Under the pieces are notes generated by a model. The model ran no database searches and was not told the origin of the DNA. It was given only the letters and a program-made list of their open reading frames with translations. A DNA stretch of 64,000 nt from positions 10,782 through 74,781 of the forward strand of contig DATNDG010000070.1 in NCBI GenBank assembly GCA_035553515.1, written 5' to 3'. Positions 41,506 to 51,047 of the stretch are shown here, piece by piece. Each line of letters starts with the position of its first letter. The stretch's first letter is position 1. The DNA is from DAHUYF01 sp035553515 (GTDB lineage: Bacteria; Pseudomonadota; Alphaproteobacteria; ATCC43930; CGMCC-115725). The translations under genes were made by a program, and so were the position numbers.

Positions 41506-42435
41506 ATGGCCGAAATCACCGCTGCGCTGGTCAAGGAGCTGCGCGAGAAGACCGGCGCCGGGATGATGGATTGCAAGCGCGCGCTGGGCGAGACGCAGGG
41601 CGATCTCGAAGGCGCCGTCGACTGGCTGCGCAAGAAGGGGCTCAGCGCCGCGGCCAAGAAGGCGGGGCGGGTCGCCGCCGAGGGGCTCGTCGGGGTGGCG
41701 ACGCAAGGCAAGGTCGGCGCCGTGGTCGAGGTCAATGCTGAGACCGATTTCGTCGCGCGCAACGACGCCTTCCAGCACTTCGTGCGGACCGCGACCGAGC
41801 TTGCGCTCAAGACGGGCGACGACATCGAGAAGCTGCGGGCGGCAGCCTTTCCGGGTACCGGCCGCACCGCCGGCGACGAGCTCACCCACATGATTGCCAC
41901 CATCGGCGAGAACTTGGCGCTCCGTCGCGCGCGCCGGCTCGAGGTGAAGAACGGCGTGGTGCTCTCCTATATCCACAATGCGCTGGCGCCGGGCCTCGGG
42001 AAGATCGGCGTGCTGGTGGCCCTGGAATCGACCGGCGATGCCGAGAAGCTCGCCGCCCTCGGCAAGCAGCTCGCCATGCACGTCGCGGCCGCCAAGCCCG
42101 ACTACCTTGATGTCGCCTCGGTCGACAAGGCGGCGCTTGACCGCGAGCGCGACGTATTGCGCGAACAGTCGCGCGCTAGCGGCAAGCCGGAGGCGATCAT
42201 CGAGAAAATGGTCGAAGGCTGGCTGCGCAAGTTCTACGAGGACGTCGTACTGCTCGAGCAGATTTACGTCGTCGACGGGGAGAGCCGGATTTCCAAGGTG
42301 ATCGAGGCCGCGGCCAAAGAGGTGGGTGCGCCCGTCAAGGTCACCGGGTTCGTCCGATTTGCACTCGGCGAGGGCATTGCCCGGGAGCAGGGCGATTTTG
42401 CTGCCGAGGTCGCGGCGGCGGTGAAGCTGCGCTAG
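41506..42435 (+). CDS. tsf: translation elongation factor Ts
   Basis: Nucleotide-exchange factor for EF-Tu. It has 309 aa from ATG 41506, preceded by AAAGAGAGA. The signature VKELREKTGAGMMDCKRAL at residues ~9-27 and the second signature VVEVNAETDFVARND are present, followed by the two core repeats. The open frame upstream covers the end of rpsB and is not used. Confidence 0.98.
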   Translation: MAEITAALVKELREKTGAGMMDCKRALGETQGDLEGAVDWLRKKGLSAAAKKAGRVAAEGLVGVATQGKVGAVVEVNAETDFVARNDAFQHFVRTATELALKTGDDIEKLRAAAFPGTGRTAGDELTHMIATIGENLALRRARRLEVKNGVVLSYIHNALAPGLGKIGVLVALESTGDAEKLAALGKQLAMHVAAAKPDYLDVASVDKAALDRERDVLREQSRASGKPEAIIEKMVEGWLRKFYEDVVLLEQIYVVDGESRISKVIEAAAKEVGAPVKVTGFVRFALGEGIAREQGDFAAEVAAAVKLR

Positions 42436-42508
42436 GCTCTGAGCCAAAGGAGACGAAAGGCGGGGCGTCGTGTATCATGTCCCGCCGAAAGAAGAGCCCG
42501 AAGCGCCC

Positions 42509-43249
42509 ATGTCAGCGGAACCGAACAGCCACAGCGACACCCTGCGCTACCGCCGCGTGCTGCTGAAGCTTTCGGGCGAGGCGCTCATGGGCGATCAGGG
42601 GCACGGCCTCGATCCCAAGATCATCTCGCGCATAGCGGCCGAGGTGAAATCGGTCCATGCGCTTGGCGCCGAGATCTGCGTCGTGATCGGCGGCGGCAAC
42701 ATCTTTCGCGGGCTTGCCGGCGCGGCGCAGGGGATGGAGCGCGCGACGGCCGACTACATGGGGATGCTCGCCACCGTCATCAATTCGCTGGCGCTGCAAA
42801 GCGCGCTGGAGCGGCAAGGGGTGGTGACGCGGGTGCTCTCGGCGATCACCATGCAGGCGGTCTGCGAGCCCTATATCCGCCGCCGCGCCATTCGCCACAT
42901 GGAGAAGGGCAGGGTGGTAATTTTCGCCGCCGGCACCGGCAACCCCTTCTTCACCACCGATACCGCCGCGGCGCTGCGCGCCTCGGAGATGGATTGCGAC
43001 GCCCTCCTCAAGGCGACCAAGGTCGACGGCGTCTATTCGGCCGATCCGCATAAGGATCCCAAGGCCGAGCGCTATGACCGGCTCAGCTATCTCGACGTCC
43101 TGTCGCGCGATCTGCAGGTCATGGATGCGGCGGCGATCTCGCTGGCGCGAGAGAACCGCATCCCGATTCTGGTCTTCTCGATCCATCACGACGGCGGCTT
43201 CGCCGACGTCGTGACGGGTCGAGGGCGCTTCACGATCATCACGGAGTGA
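42509..43249 (+). CDS. pyrH: uridylate kinase
   Basis: Makes UDP from UMP; hexameric amino-acid-kinase fold. It has 246 aa from ATG 42509 (MSAEPNSHS). An in-frame GTG at 42470 would add 13 residues and has AAGGAG nearby, so the start is not certain. Marks are VLLKLSGEALMG, VIGGGNIFRG, AAGTGNPFFTTDTAAALRA and KVDGVYSADP. Located between tsf and frr as usual. Confidence 0.96.
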   Translation: MSAEPNSHSDTLRYRRVLLKLSGEALMGDQGHGLDPKIISRIAAEVKSVHALGAEICVVIGGGNIFRGLAGAAQGMERATADYMGMLATVINSLALQSALERQGVVTRVLSAITMQAVCEPYIRRRAIRHMEKGRVVIFAAGTGNPFFTTDTAAALRASEMDCDALLKATKVDGVYSADPHKDPKAERYDRLSYLDVLSRDLQVMDAAAISLARENRIPILVFSIHHDGGFADVVTGRGRFTIITE

Positions 43250-43259
43250 GAGTGGCGTC

Positions 43260-43820
43260 ATGAGCGAAGAACCGATCATCAGGGACCTCAAGCGCCGGAT
43301 GGAAGGCGCTCTCGAGTCGTTGCGCAAGGAGTTCGCGGGCCTGCGCACGGGGCGCGCTTCGGCCAGCCTGCTCGATCCCGTGATGGTCGAAGCCTATGGC
43401 AACCCCATGCCGCTGAGCCAGGTCGGCACGGTCAGCGTGCCGGAGCCGCGCCTCATCATCGTCCAGGTCTGGGACCGCGGCAATGTGAAGGCGACCGAAA
43501 AGGCGATCCGCGAGGCGGGCCTCGGCCTCAACCCGCAGACCGAAGGGCAGACCATCCGCGTGCCCATCCCCGACCTTAACGAGGAGCGGCGCAAGGAGTT
43601 GACCAAGGTCGCCGCCAAATACGCCGAGCAGGCGCGCGTCTCGGTGCGAAACGTGCGGCGCGACGGCATGGATCTCCTGAAGAAGCAGGAAAAGGACCAC
43701 AAGCTCACCCAGGATCAGCACCGCAAGTTCGACAAGGAAATCCAGTCGCTGACCGACGAAACGATCAAGAAGGTCGACACGCTGCTCGCGCAGAAGGACA
43801 AGGAGATCCTTCAGGTCTGA
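43260..43820 (+). CDS. frr: ribosome recycling factor
   Basis: Splits post-termination ribosomes with EF-G. It has 186 aa, the normal length. It shows LRTGRASASLLDPVMVEAYG, PEPRLIIVQVWDRGN and the helical RRDGMDLLKKQEKDH end domain. Starts 10 bp after pyrH and ends 3 bp before uppS. Confidence 0.98.
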   Translation: MSEEPIIRDLKRRMEGALESLRKEFAGLRTGRASASLLDPVMVEAYGNPMPLSQVGTVSVPEPRLIIVQVWDRGNVKATEKAIREAGLGLNPQTEGQTIRVPIPDLNEERRKELTKVAAKYAEQARVSVRNVRRDGMDLLKKQEKDHKLTQDQHRKFDKEIQSLTDETIKKVDTLLAQKDKEILQV

Positions 43821-43823
43821 GCC

Positions 43824-44561
43824 ATGGAGACCGTCCCGCCCGCGCCAGCGCCGCCGCCGCCCGCCCATGTTGCCATCATCATGGATGGCAATGGCCGCTG
43901 GGCGAAGGCGCGGGGCTTGCCGCGGATCGCCGGTCATCGCCGCGGCGCCGAGGCGGTGCGCCGCACGGTGAAAGCCGCGGCGGCGCACGGCATCGCCTAT
44001 CTGACCCTGTTCGGCTTTTCCTCGGAAAATTGGAAGCGCCCGGTTGATGAGGTCGACGATCTCATGGGGCTGCTGCGTCACTATATCCGCGCCGAGATCG
44101 CCGAACTGCACGCCAACGGTGTGCGCGTCCGCATCATCGGCGATCGTGCGCGCCTGGCTCCCGATATCGTCAGCCTGATCGACAAAGCGGAATCGCTCAC
44201 CGGCGGGAATCCGGGCCTCACTCTCACGGTTGCCCTCTCCTATGGCGCGCGCGCCGAGATCGCGGCCGCGGCTCGCGCCATCGCCGCTGCGGTGCGCGAT
44301 GGCCGGCTCGCCCCGGAGCAAGTCGATGAGGCGCTGTTCGAGCGCTACCTGCTCACCGCAGGCGTGCCCGATCCCGATCTCGTCATCCGCACCAGCGGCG
44401 AGCAGCGCATGAGCAACTTCCTGCTGTGGCAGACGGCTTATGCCGAACTGGTCTTCACCCAGACGCTGTGGCCGGATTTCGGCGAGGTCGAGCTGGAAAA
44501 GGCGCTACGCGAATACCACGGCCGCGAACGCCGCTACGGCGCCTCCGTTGGATCGAAATAG
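43824..44561 (+). CDS. uppS: undecaprenyl (isoprenyl) diphosphate synthase
   Basis: Cis-prenyltransferase that makes the lipid carrier for peptidoglycan and LPS. It has 245 aa. The catalytic Asp21 lies in IIMDGNGRWAKARGLPR, followed by GHRRGAEAVRR, TLFGFSSENWKRP and PDLVIRTSGEQRMSNFLLWQ. A proline-rich N-terminus precedes the fold. cdsA overlaps its 3' end. Confidence 0.97.
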   Translation: METVPPAPAPPPPAHVAIIMDGNGRWAKARGLPRIAGHRRGAEAVRRTVKAAAAHGIAYLTLFGFSSENWKRPVDEVDDLMGLLRHYIRAEIAELHANGVRVRIIGDRARLAPDIVSLIDKAESLTGGNPGLTLTVALSYGARAEIAAAARAIAAAVRDGRLAPEQVDEALFERYLLTAGVPDPDLVIRTSGEQRMSNFLLWQTAYAELVFTQTLWPDFGEVELEKALREYHGRERRYGASVGSK

Positions 44562-45360
44562 GCCAAGCCCGCTCCTGTTGCGGGTGGTCTCGGCGGCCGT
44601 TCTCGGGCCGCCGGCGCTGGCTGCCGTCTGGTATGGCGGGGCCTGGCTCGCGGGGCTGGTGCTGATCGCGGTTGCCCTCATGGGGTGGGAATGGGCGCGG
44701 CTGGTGGGGCGGGGCGGATTTGGCCCCGCCGGCATCGCGGTTGTCGCCACGGGTCTGGCCGCGGTCGCGGCCGCGGCGGACGGCGGCTTGAGCGTCGGCG
44801 GTCTGGTTGCCGCCGGCGGTGCCGTCGTGGTGTTCGGCGCGGCGTTGGCTGGTGGGGCCGAGCCACTCTGGGCGGCGGGAGGCACGCTCTGGCTGGCGGT
44901 TGGCACGGCGGCCTTCATGGTCCTGGCGGCGCTTCCGGAGGCGGGGCGCGACACGGCGCTCTGGTTATTGGCGGTCGTTTGGGCCAATGACACGGCCGCT
45001 TATGTCTGCGGCCGCACCATCGGCGGCCCCAAACTCGCGCCGCGCTTCAGCCCCAACAAGACCTGGGCGGGCTTCGCCGGTGGGGTGGCGAGCGCCGGGC
45101 TGGCCGGCTGGATCGCGGGATGGCTGGCAGAGAGCGGGAGCCCGCTCCTGCTGATCGGGCTGAGCCTGCTGCTCGGTGTCGCGGCCCAGCTGGGGGACCT
45201 TGCGGAATCTGCGGCCAAGCGCCATTTCGGCGTGAAGGACGCGAGCGCCTTGATTCCGGGCCATGGCGGCCTCCTTGACCGGGTCGACGGCCTGCTGGCG
45301 GCCTCGATTCTGGCCGGGCTGCTCGCCTTGGCTACGGGGAGAAGCCCGCTTCTATGGTAG
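44548..45360 (+). CDS. cdsA: phosphatidate cytidylyltransferase
   Basis: Makes CDP-diacylglycerol for all phospholipids; inner membrane. The best start is TTG 44548 (270 aa), overlapping uppS by 14 bp; an ATG at 44440 would bury 36 unrelated residues inside uppS. Seven or eight hydrophobic helices are seen. The family signature SAAKRHFGVKDASALIPGHG followed by GLLDRVD is complete near residues 228-255. The next gene is rseP, not dxr as in many relatives. Confidence 0.93.
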   Translation: MDRNRPSPLLLRVVSAAVLGPPALAAVWYGGAWLAGLVLIAVALMGWEWARLVGRGGFGPAGIAVVATGLAAVAAAADGGLSVGGLVAAGGAVVVFGAALAGGAEPLWAAGGTLWLAVGTAAFMVLAALPEAGRDTALWLLAVVWANDTAAYVCGRTIGGPKLAPRFSPNKTWAGFAGGVASAGLAGWIAGWLAESGSPLLLIGLSLLLGVAAQLGDLAESAAKRHFGVKDASALIPGHGGLLDRVDGLLAASILAGLLALATGRSPLLW

Positions 45361-45459
45361 TTCGGGTCCGGGGCTATCCACATTGTTGCCAAAAACGGGG
45401 TACACTCTGCCTGTGACCTCTGATTGTCCGGCTCCCCGCGAAAGGATGGATGTCCGCTC

Positions 45460-46578
45460 ATGCTCTGGTTGACCGGTGGCCTCGGCCACCTCGTTGCTTT
45501 CCTGCTGGTGCTGACCGTGCTCGTGTTCGTGCACGAACTCGGGCATTACCTGGTCGCGCGGCGTAACGGCGTCCGGATCGAGACCTTCTCGATCGGCTTC
45601 GGCCCTGAGCTCTTCGGCTGGAATGATCGCGCCGGCACGCGCTGGAAGGTGAGCGCGGTGCCGCTCGGCGGCTATGTCAAAATGTTCGGCGATGCCGACC
45701 CCGCTTCGATGCCCGGCGAGCAGATACGCGACATGACGGAGGCCGAGAAGGCGGTCTCCTTCCACCATAAGCCCTTACTGCAGCGCGTCGCCGTGGTCTC
45801 CGCCGGGCCGATCGCCAATTTCATCCTGGCGATCCTGCTGCTGGCGGTCATCATCGCCGTGCGAGGCCAGCAGTTCTCCCGGCCCGATGTCGGGCAGGTG
45901 CTGCCGGGAAGCGCCGCCGAGGCGGCCGGGATCAAGCCCGGCGACGTCGTCGTCTCGATCGACGGCCAGACCATCGACAGCTTCGAGGAAATCCAGCGCA
46001 TCGTCGAGGTGAACACCGGCACCCCGCTCGACATCGTGGTGCGGCGCGGCGCGCAGGACCTCGACCTCCATGTGACGCCCAAGGTGGTTACCGAGTCCGA
46101 CCGTCTCGGCTTCACGCATCAGATTGCGCGACTCGGCATTGGCCGCAAGGGCGTCGATTTTGTACGGCGCAATCCGGCCGCTGCGGTCTGGTACGCCGCC
46201 GGAGACGCCTGGTATCTCACCACGGCCACGATGAAGGCGGTGTGGCAGATGATCATTGGTCTGCGCTCGAGCGACGGGCTCAGCGGCCCGATCGGCATCT
46301 TCCAGCTGTCGGGCGTTGTCGCGCAGGAGGGTTTCATCCCGCTGCTCGGCTTTGCCGCCATGCTGTCGATCAATCTCGGCCTGATCAACCTCTTCCCCAT
46401 TCCCGTCCTTGACGGCGGACACCTGCTGTTCTATGCCGCTGAAGCCATTCGTGGAAAGCCGCTCAGCCAACGTGCGCAGGAATATGGCTTCCGTCTGGGG
46501 CTGGCCTTGGTGCTCATGTTGATGGTTTTCGCCACATGGAACGATCTGGTGCGGATCTCCAAATCCTGGAGCTCGTAA
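45460..46578 (+). CDS. rseP: site-2 intramembrane zinc protease RseP
   Basis: Cleaves anti-sigma and signal-peptide remnants in the inner membrane. It has 372 aa from ATG 45460. HELGH in VFVHELGHYLVARRNG gives the zinc site; the third ligand region is NLFPIPVLDGGH. One PDZ domain (residues ~135-200: VLPGSAAEAAGIKPGDVVVS) lies between. The E. coli enzyme has two PDZ domains and ~450 aa, so this is the shorter type. The frame opens earlier at 45424. It precedes bamA. Confidence 0.95.
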   Translation: MLWLTGGLGHLVAFLLVLTVLVFVHELGHYLVARRNGVRIETFSIGFGPELFGWNDRAGTRWKVSAVPLGGYVKMFGDADPASMPGEQIRDMTEAEKAVSFHHKPLLQRVAVVSAGPIANFILAILLLAVIIAVRGQQFSRPDVGQVLPGSAAEAAGIKPGDVVVSIDGQTIDSFEEIQRIVEVNTGTPLDIVVRRGAQDLDLHVTPKVVTESDRLGFTHQIARLGIGRKGVDFVRRNPAAAVWYAAGDAWYLTTATMKAVWQMIIGLRSSDGLSGPIGIFQLSGVVAQEGFIPLLGFAAMLSINLGLINLFPIPVLDGGHLLFYAAEAIRGKPLSQRAQEYGFRLGLALVLMLMVFATWNDLVRISKSWSS

Positions 46579-46631
46579 GCGGGCGCATCAACTGAAGCCG
46601 GGGGGCCGGCGGCGTTTCTTAGGCGGGGGGA

Positions 46632-48926
46632 GTGTTGCGGCGGAACTTTGCGGTTGCAGCGGTTTGCGTCGGTGTTGCAGGCGCGACCGGAATGGCCGTG
46701 CTCCCGGTGCAGGAATGTGCCGCTCAGGTGCCTTCGGGAGGCACTATCGCCGAGATCCGCGTTGAAGGGACGCAGCGGGTCGAGCCCGAGACGGTGCGCA
46801 CCTACATGAAGGTGCAGCCGGGCGATCCCTTCGACCCCGACAAGATCGACCAGTCGCTGAAGAGCCTGTTCGCCACCGGCCTTTTCGCCGATGTGACTCT
46901 GCGCCGCGAAGGCAATGCGCTGGTCGTGCGCGTGGTCGAAAATCCGGTGATCAACCGGATCGCCTTCGAAGGCAATCGCAAGCTCAGCGACTCCACGCTC
47001 ACCCAGGAGATTCAGCTCAAGCCCCGTACCGTCTACACCCGGACCAAGGTGCAGAGCGACGTCAAGCGCATTCTCGACCTCTACCGCCGCAACAGCCGCT
47101 TCGCCGCCCGGGTCGAGCCGAAGATCATCCCGCTCCCCCAGAACCGCGTCGACCTCGTCTACGAGATCGACGAGGGACCGACCACGGGCATCCGCAGCAT
47201 CAATTTCGTCGGCAACCATGTATTCGATGCGAGCCGCCTGCGCGAAGTGATCTCGACCAAGGAATCACGCTGGTACCGCTTCTTCAGCACCAGCGACAAC
47301 TACGATCCAGACCGGCTCACCTACGACCGCGAGCTACTGCGCAAGTTCTACCTCTCGGAGGGGTATGCCGATTTCCGCGTGGTCTCGGCCGTTGCAGAGC
47401 TCACGCCTCAGCGTGACGGCTTTCTGATCACGTTCACGATCGAGGAAGGCGAGCGCTACAAATTCGGCAAGATCGACCTCAATAACTCCATCAAGAAAGT
47501 GCCGACCGCCGAACTGAAGCCGCTGCTGACCGTGCACACGGGCGACTGGTACAACGCCGATCAGGTGGACAAGTCGATTTCCGCGCTTACCGATGCGCTC
47601 GGCAATCGCGGCTACGCCTTCATCGAAATCGACCCTCGGGTCAAGCGCAATCTCGAGACGCATACCATCGACACGACTTTCGACGTCAAGGAGGGGCCGC
47701 GGGTCTATGTCGAGCGCATCGACATCACCGGCAATGTCCGCACGCTCGATAAGGTGATTCGCCGCGAGATGATGCTCGTCGAAGGTGACGCGTTCAACAC
47801 GTCCCGGCTGCATCGCTCGGAGCAGCGGATCAAGAATCTCGGTTACTTCAAGAAGGTCGACATCACCACAAATCCCGGCAGCACGCCCGACAAGACGGTG
47901 ATCGGCGTCAATGTCCAGGAGCAGTCGACCGGCGAATTTTCGGTCGGCGTAGGCTTCTCCACAACGGACGGCGTGCTCGGCGACATCTCGATCCACGAGA
48001 GCAACCTGCTCGGGCGCGGCCAGGACCTGCGCATCGGCACGACGATCGCGCAGCGTACCGAGCAGGTCGACCTCAGCTTTACCGAGCCTTACTTCCTCGA
48101 GCGCAACCTCGCGGCGGGCTTCGACGTCTTCGTCATCAATCAGGACAACCAGCTCATCGGTCAATTCGATCAGTTCACGGTCGGCACCACGCTTCGCGTG
48201 GGCTACCAGATCACCGAGCCGCTGCGGCAGACGCTCAAATATACGGTCCGCAAGGACACCATCAACAATATCGCGACTACCGCCTCGCGCTTCATCCAGG
48301 AAGAGGCGGGCACGCGCAACACCTCGATGGTCGGCCAGGTGCTGCTCTACGACAAGCGCGACAACCGCCTCAATCCGACCTCCGGCTATTTCGCTCAGCT
48401 CGCGACCGATCTCGCCGGGCTCGGCGGCGATGTGCGCTATGGCCGCGGCATCTTCACCGTCGGCTATTATTATCCGGTGGCGCCGAGCTACGTGCTGAGC
48501 CTCGGAGCGGAGACCGGCTATATCCACGGAATCAACGACACGGTCCGTATCGAAGACCGCTTCTTCGTCGGCGGCGACAACCTGCGCGGCTTCAAGGTCG
48601 GCGGTATCGGCCCGCGGGACGTCACCACCAATGATGCGCTGGGCGGCAACTTCTATTATACCGGGACCGTCTCCATGTCCTATCCGCTGGGCTTGCCGGA
48701 AGAACTTGGGATCAACGGCTATGTCTTCAGCGACCTCGGCACGCTCTACGGCAACGACGAGCAGGGCGATATTGCCGACTCGCATTTCCTGCGCGTCTCC
48801 GTCGGCACCGGCGTATCGTGGAAATCGCCGCTCGGGCCGATCCGGGTGGATATCGCCGTCCCGGTACGGCGTGAATCTTTTGATAAGACCCAGTTCTTTC
48901 GCGTGAATTTCGGCACGAGGTTCTGA
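46632..48926 (+). CDS. bamA: outer-membrane protein assembly factor BamA
   Basis: Central barrel of the outer-membrane insertase. It has 764 aa with a GTG start behind a G-rich site. Signal peptide ends near residue 32, then five POTRA repeats (GTIAEIRVEGTQRVEPETV, AFEGNRKLSDSTL, and so on to ~430), then a 16-strand barrel. The conserved VGGDNLRGF (VRGF-type loop motif) and the terminal aromatic FRVNFGTRF mark the barrel end. Its stop shares a base with the next start. Confidence 0.96.
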   Translation: MLRRNFAVAAVCVGVAGATGMAVLPVQECAAQVPSGGTIAEIRVEGTQRVEPETVRTYMKVQPGDPFDPDKIDQSLKSLFATGLFADVTLRREGNALVVRVVENPVINRIAFEGNRKLSDSTLTQEIQLKPRTVYTRTKVQSDVKRILDLYRRNSRFAARVEPKIIPLPQNRVDLVYEIDEGPTTGIRSINFVGNHVFDASRLREVISTKESRWYRFFSTSDNYDPDRLTYDRELLRKFYLSEGYADFRVVSAVAELTPQRDGFLITFTIEEGERYKFGKIDLNNSIKKVPTAELKPLLTVHTGDWYNADQVDKSISALTDALGNRGYAFIEIDPRVKRNLETHTIDTTFDVKEGPRVYVERIDITGNVRTLDKVIRREMMLVEGDAFNTSRLHRSEQRIKNLGYFKKVDITTNPGSTPDKTVIGVNVQEQSTGEFSVGVGFSTTDGVLGDISIHESNLLGRGQDLRIGTTIAQRTEQVDLSFTEPYFLERNLAAGFDVFVINQDNQLIGQFDQFTVGTTLRVGYQITEPLRQTLKYTVRKDTINNIATTASRFIQEEAGTRNTSMVGQVLLYDKRDNRLNPTSGYFAQLATDLAGLGGDVRYGRGIFTVGYYYPVAPSYVLSLGAETGYIHGINDTVRIEDRFFVGGDNLRGFKVGGIGPRDVTTNDALGGNFYYTGTVSMSYPLGLPEELGINGYVFSDLGTLYGNDEQGDIADSHFLRVSVGTGVSWKSPLGPIRVDIAVPVRRESFDKTQFFRVNFGTRF

Positions 48927-49534
48927 TGACGTCGTTCTCCCCGCGCCGCTCGCTCGGCGCCTTTCTCCTCCTTGTTGCGGCCTTCGCACCGGTCGCCGCT
49001 GCGCGTGCGCAGCAGCCGACCTTACCCCCGCCGGTGATCCTCATCGTCGACATGGCCCAGATCCTGCAGCAGGCCAAGGCGGCCAAGCAGGTGCAGGCGG
49101 CGCTCAACCAGCAATACAGTGTTTATTCCAAGGAAGTGGCCAGCCAGGAGGACGAGTTGCAGAAGGGCGGCCAAGAGCTCGAGCGGCAGCGCACGGTGAT
49201 GGCTCCCGATGCCTACAATCTTCGCGCGCGCGAGCTGCAGCAGCGCTACGACAAACTTGGCAAGTCGGTCCAGGCCAAGCGCCAGGCGCTGCAGCAGAGC
49301 CTCAACGAGGCGATGAACAAGGTCAAGGTCGCCGCGCTCGAGGTGGTGGCGGACATCGTCAAGGAGCGCAGGGCCAATCTCGTGCTCGAGAAGCAGGCGG
49401 TGGTCTACGAGCCGGAAGGGATGGACGTCACCAGCGAGGCGATCGTGCGGCTCGACAAGAAGCTTCCCTCGGTGCCGGTCACTTTACCGAAGCTCGATGC
49501 GGGCGTGCAGCCGCCGCCGCCCGCGAAGAAGTAA
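48926..49534 (+). CDS. skp: periplasmic OmpH/Skp-family chaperone
   Basis: Holds outer-membrane proteins in the periplasm for BamA. It has 202 aa. A signal peptide ends at ARAQ (residue ~29), then the OmpH start ILIVDMAQILQQAKAAKQVQ, a long charged coiled coil (residues ~50-140) and a proline-rich tail. Start codon overlaps bamA by one base. Placement bamA-skp-lpxD is standard. Confidence 0.93.
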   Translation: MTSFSPRRSLGAFLLLVAAFAPVAAARAQQPTLPPPVILIVDMAQILQQAKAAKQVQAALNQQYSVYSKEVASQEDELQKGGQELERQRTVMAPDAYNLRARELQQRYDKLGKSVQAKRQALQQSLNEAMNKVKVAALEVVADIVKERRANLVLEKQAVVYEPEGMDVTSEAIVRLDKKLPSVPVTLPKLDAGVQPPPPAKK

Positions 49535-49551
49535 GACGGGGAGCGGCGGCT

Positions 49552-50574
49552 GTGGCCGATCCGCGCTTCTTCAACGTTGCCGGTCCCTTCACGGTAGCGG
49601 AGATCGCGCGGCGCACCGGCGCGGCAGTCGGCGGGGCGGGCAAGGCGGATCTCAGGCTGGGCGACGTCGCGGCGCTGGAGACCGCCGGGCCGGAAGAGCT
49701 GAGCTTCCTCGACAACCGCAAATATATCGATGCGTTCCGCCGGACCGGAGCCGGTGCGGTCTTCGTGCAGCCGGCTCTTGCCGGATCGGCCCCGGCCGGA
49801 ACGACGCTGCTGCTCACCGAGCAGCCCTATCGCGCCTATGCTGTCGCAGCCCAGGCCTTCTATCCGGAACCACCACCGGTCCCGGGCGTCGCCGCCAGCG
49901 CCGTCATCGACCCGACGGCCCGGCTCGGGGAGGGCACGTCGGTCGAGGCCAACGCGGTGATCGGAGCCAAGGTCGAGATCGGCAAGCGCTGCGTCATCGG
50001 CGCCAATTGCGTCATCGGCGCCGGGACGGTGCTCGCCGAGGATGTCCGGCTCGGTGCCAATGTCAGCGTCAGCCATGCGCTGATCGGAGCGCGGGTACGG
50101 CTGTATCCCGGCGTGCGCATCGGCCAGGACGGCTTCGGCTTCGCTCTCGATCCCGCAGGCTTCATCAAGCTCCCGCAGCTTGGGCGCGTCATCATCGGCG
50201 ACGATGTCGAAATCGGCGCCAACAGTACTGTCGACCGCGGCGCCGGTCCCGATACCGTCATCGGCGCCGGCACGATGATTGATAATCTCGTGCAAATCGG
50301 GCACAACGTGCAGATCGGGCGCGGTTGCGTGCTGGTCGCGCAAGTCGGGATCTCCGGCAGCACGCGGCTCGGCGATCACGTCATGGTCGGCGGGCAGGGT
50401 GGCTTGGCCGGCCATCTGACGATCGGCAGCGGCGCCCGTATTGCCGCGCAGGCAGGCATCATGCGCGACGTGGCGCCGGGCGAGACGGTGATGGGCTATC
50501 CCGCGGTGCCGATCAAGGAGTTCTTCCGTCAGGTCGCGGTCCTGCAGCGGTTGGCGAGCAAGAAGGGCGCCTAG
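49552..50574 (+). CDS. lpxD: UDP-3-O-acylglucosamine N-acyltransferase
   Basis: Third step of lipid A synthesis. It has 340 aa with a GTG start (MADPRFF). The N-terminal uridine-binding domain shows EELSFLDNRKYIDAF; left-handed beta-helix hexapeptide repeats follow from residue ~110, with the catalytic histidine in DNLVQIGHNVQIGRG. A C-terminal helix (FFRQVAVLQRLASKK) completes the trimer interface. Confidence 0.96.
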   Translation: MADPRFFNVAGPFTVAEIARRTGAAVGGAGKADLRLGDVAALETAGPEELSFLDNRKYIDAFRRTGAGAVFVQPALAGSAPAGTTLLLTEQPYRAYAVAAQAFYPEPPPVPGVAASAVIDPTARLGEGTSVEANAVIGAKVEIGKRCVIGANCVIGAGTVLAEDVRLGANVSVSHALIGARVRLYPGVRIGQDGFGFALDPAGFIKLPQLGRVIIGDDVEIGANSTVDRGAGPDTVIGAGTMIDNLVQIGHNVQIGRGCVLVAQVGISGSTRLGDHVMVGGQGGLAGHLTIGSGARIAAQAGIMRDVAPGETVMGYPAVPIKEFFRQVAVLQRLASKKGA

Positions 50575-50578
50575 AAGC

Positions 50579-51043
50579 ATGGATACGACTCAGCCCGGCA
50601 TTACCGCCGAGATCGACATCAAGCGGATTCTGGAGATGATCCCGCATCGCTACCCTTTCCTGATGATTGATCGGGTAGTGGATGTGGTGAGCGGCGAGAG
50701 TGCGGTCGGCATCAAGAACGTGTCGATCAACGAATCCTATTTCCAGGGTCACTTTCCTCAGCATCCGGTCATGCCGGGCGTGCTGATGATCGAGGCGATG
50801 GCCCAGACCGCGGCCGTGCTGGTCGTGCATACGCTCGGCCGGGAATTCGAAGGAAAGCTTGTCTATTTCATGAGCGTCGACAGCGCCCGCTTCCGCCATC
50901 CGGTTTTTCCGGGCGACCAGCTCCAGGTCAAGGTGGTGCGCAAGCAGAACCGCGGCGCGGTCTGGAAATTCGAAGGCAGCGCCATCGTTGCCGGCAAGCT
51001 CATGGCCGAGGCGACCTTCGCCGCGATGATCCGGGACCGCTGA
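50579..51043 (+). CDS. fabZ: 3-hydroxyacyl-[acyl-carrier-protein] dehydratase
   Basis: Dehydrates hydroxyacyl-ACP in fatty-acid synthesis and shares its substrate pool with LpxA. It has 154 aa, a hot-dog fold. Catalytic His58 (GHFPQHPVMPG) and Glu72 (LMIEAMAQ) are present. Starts 4 bp after lpxD and ends 4 bp before lpxA. Confidence 0.97.
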   Translation: MDTTQPGITAEIDIKRILEMIPHRYPFLMIDRVVDVVSGESAVGIKNVSINESYFQGHFPQHPVMPGVLMIEAMAQTAAVLVVHTLGREFEGKLVYFMSVDSARFRHPVFPGDQLQVKVVRKQNRGAVWKFEGSAIVAGKLMAEATFAAMIRDR

Positions 51044-51047
51044 GCCC

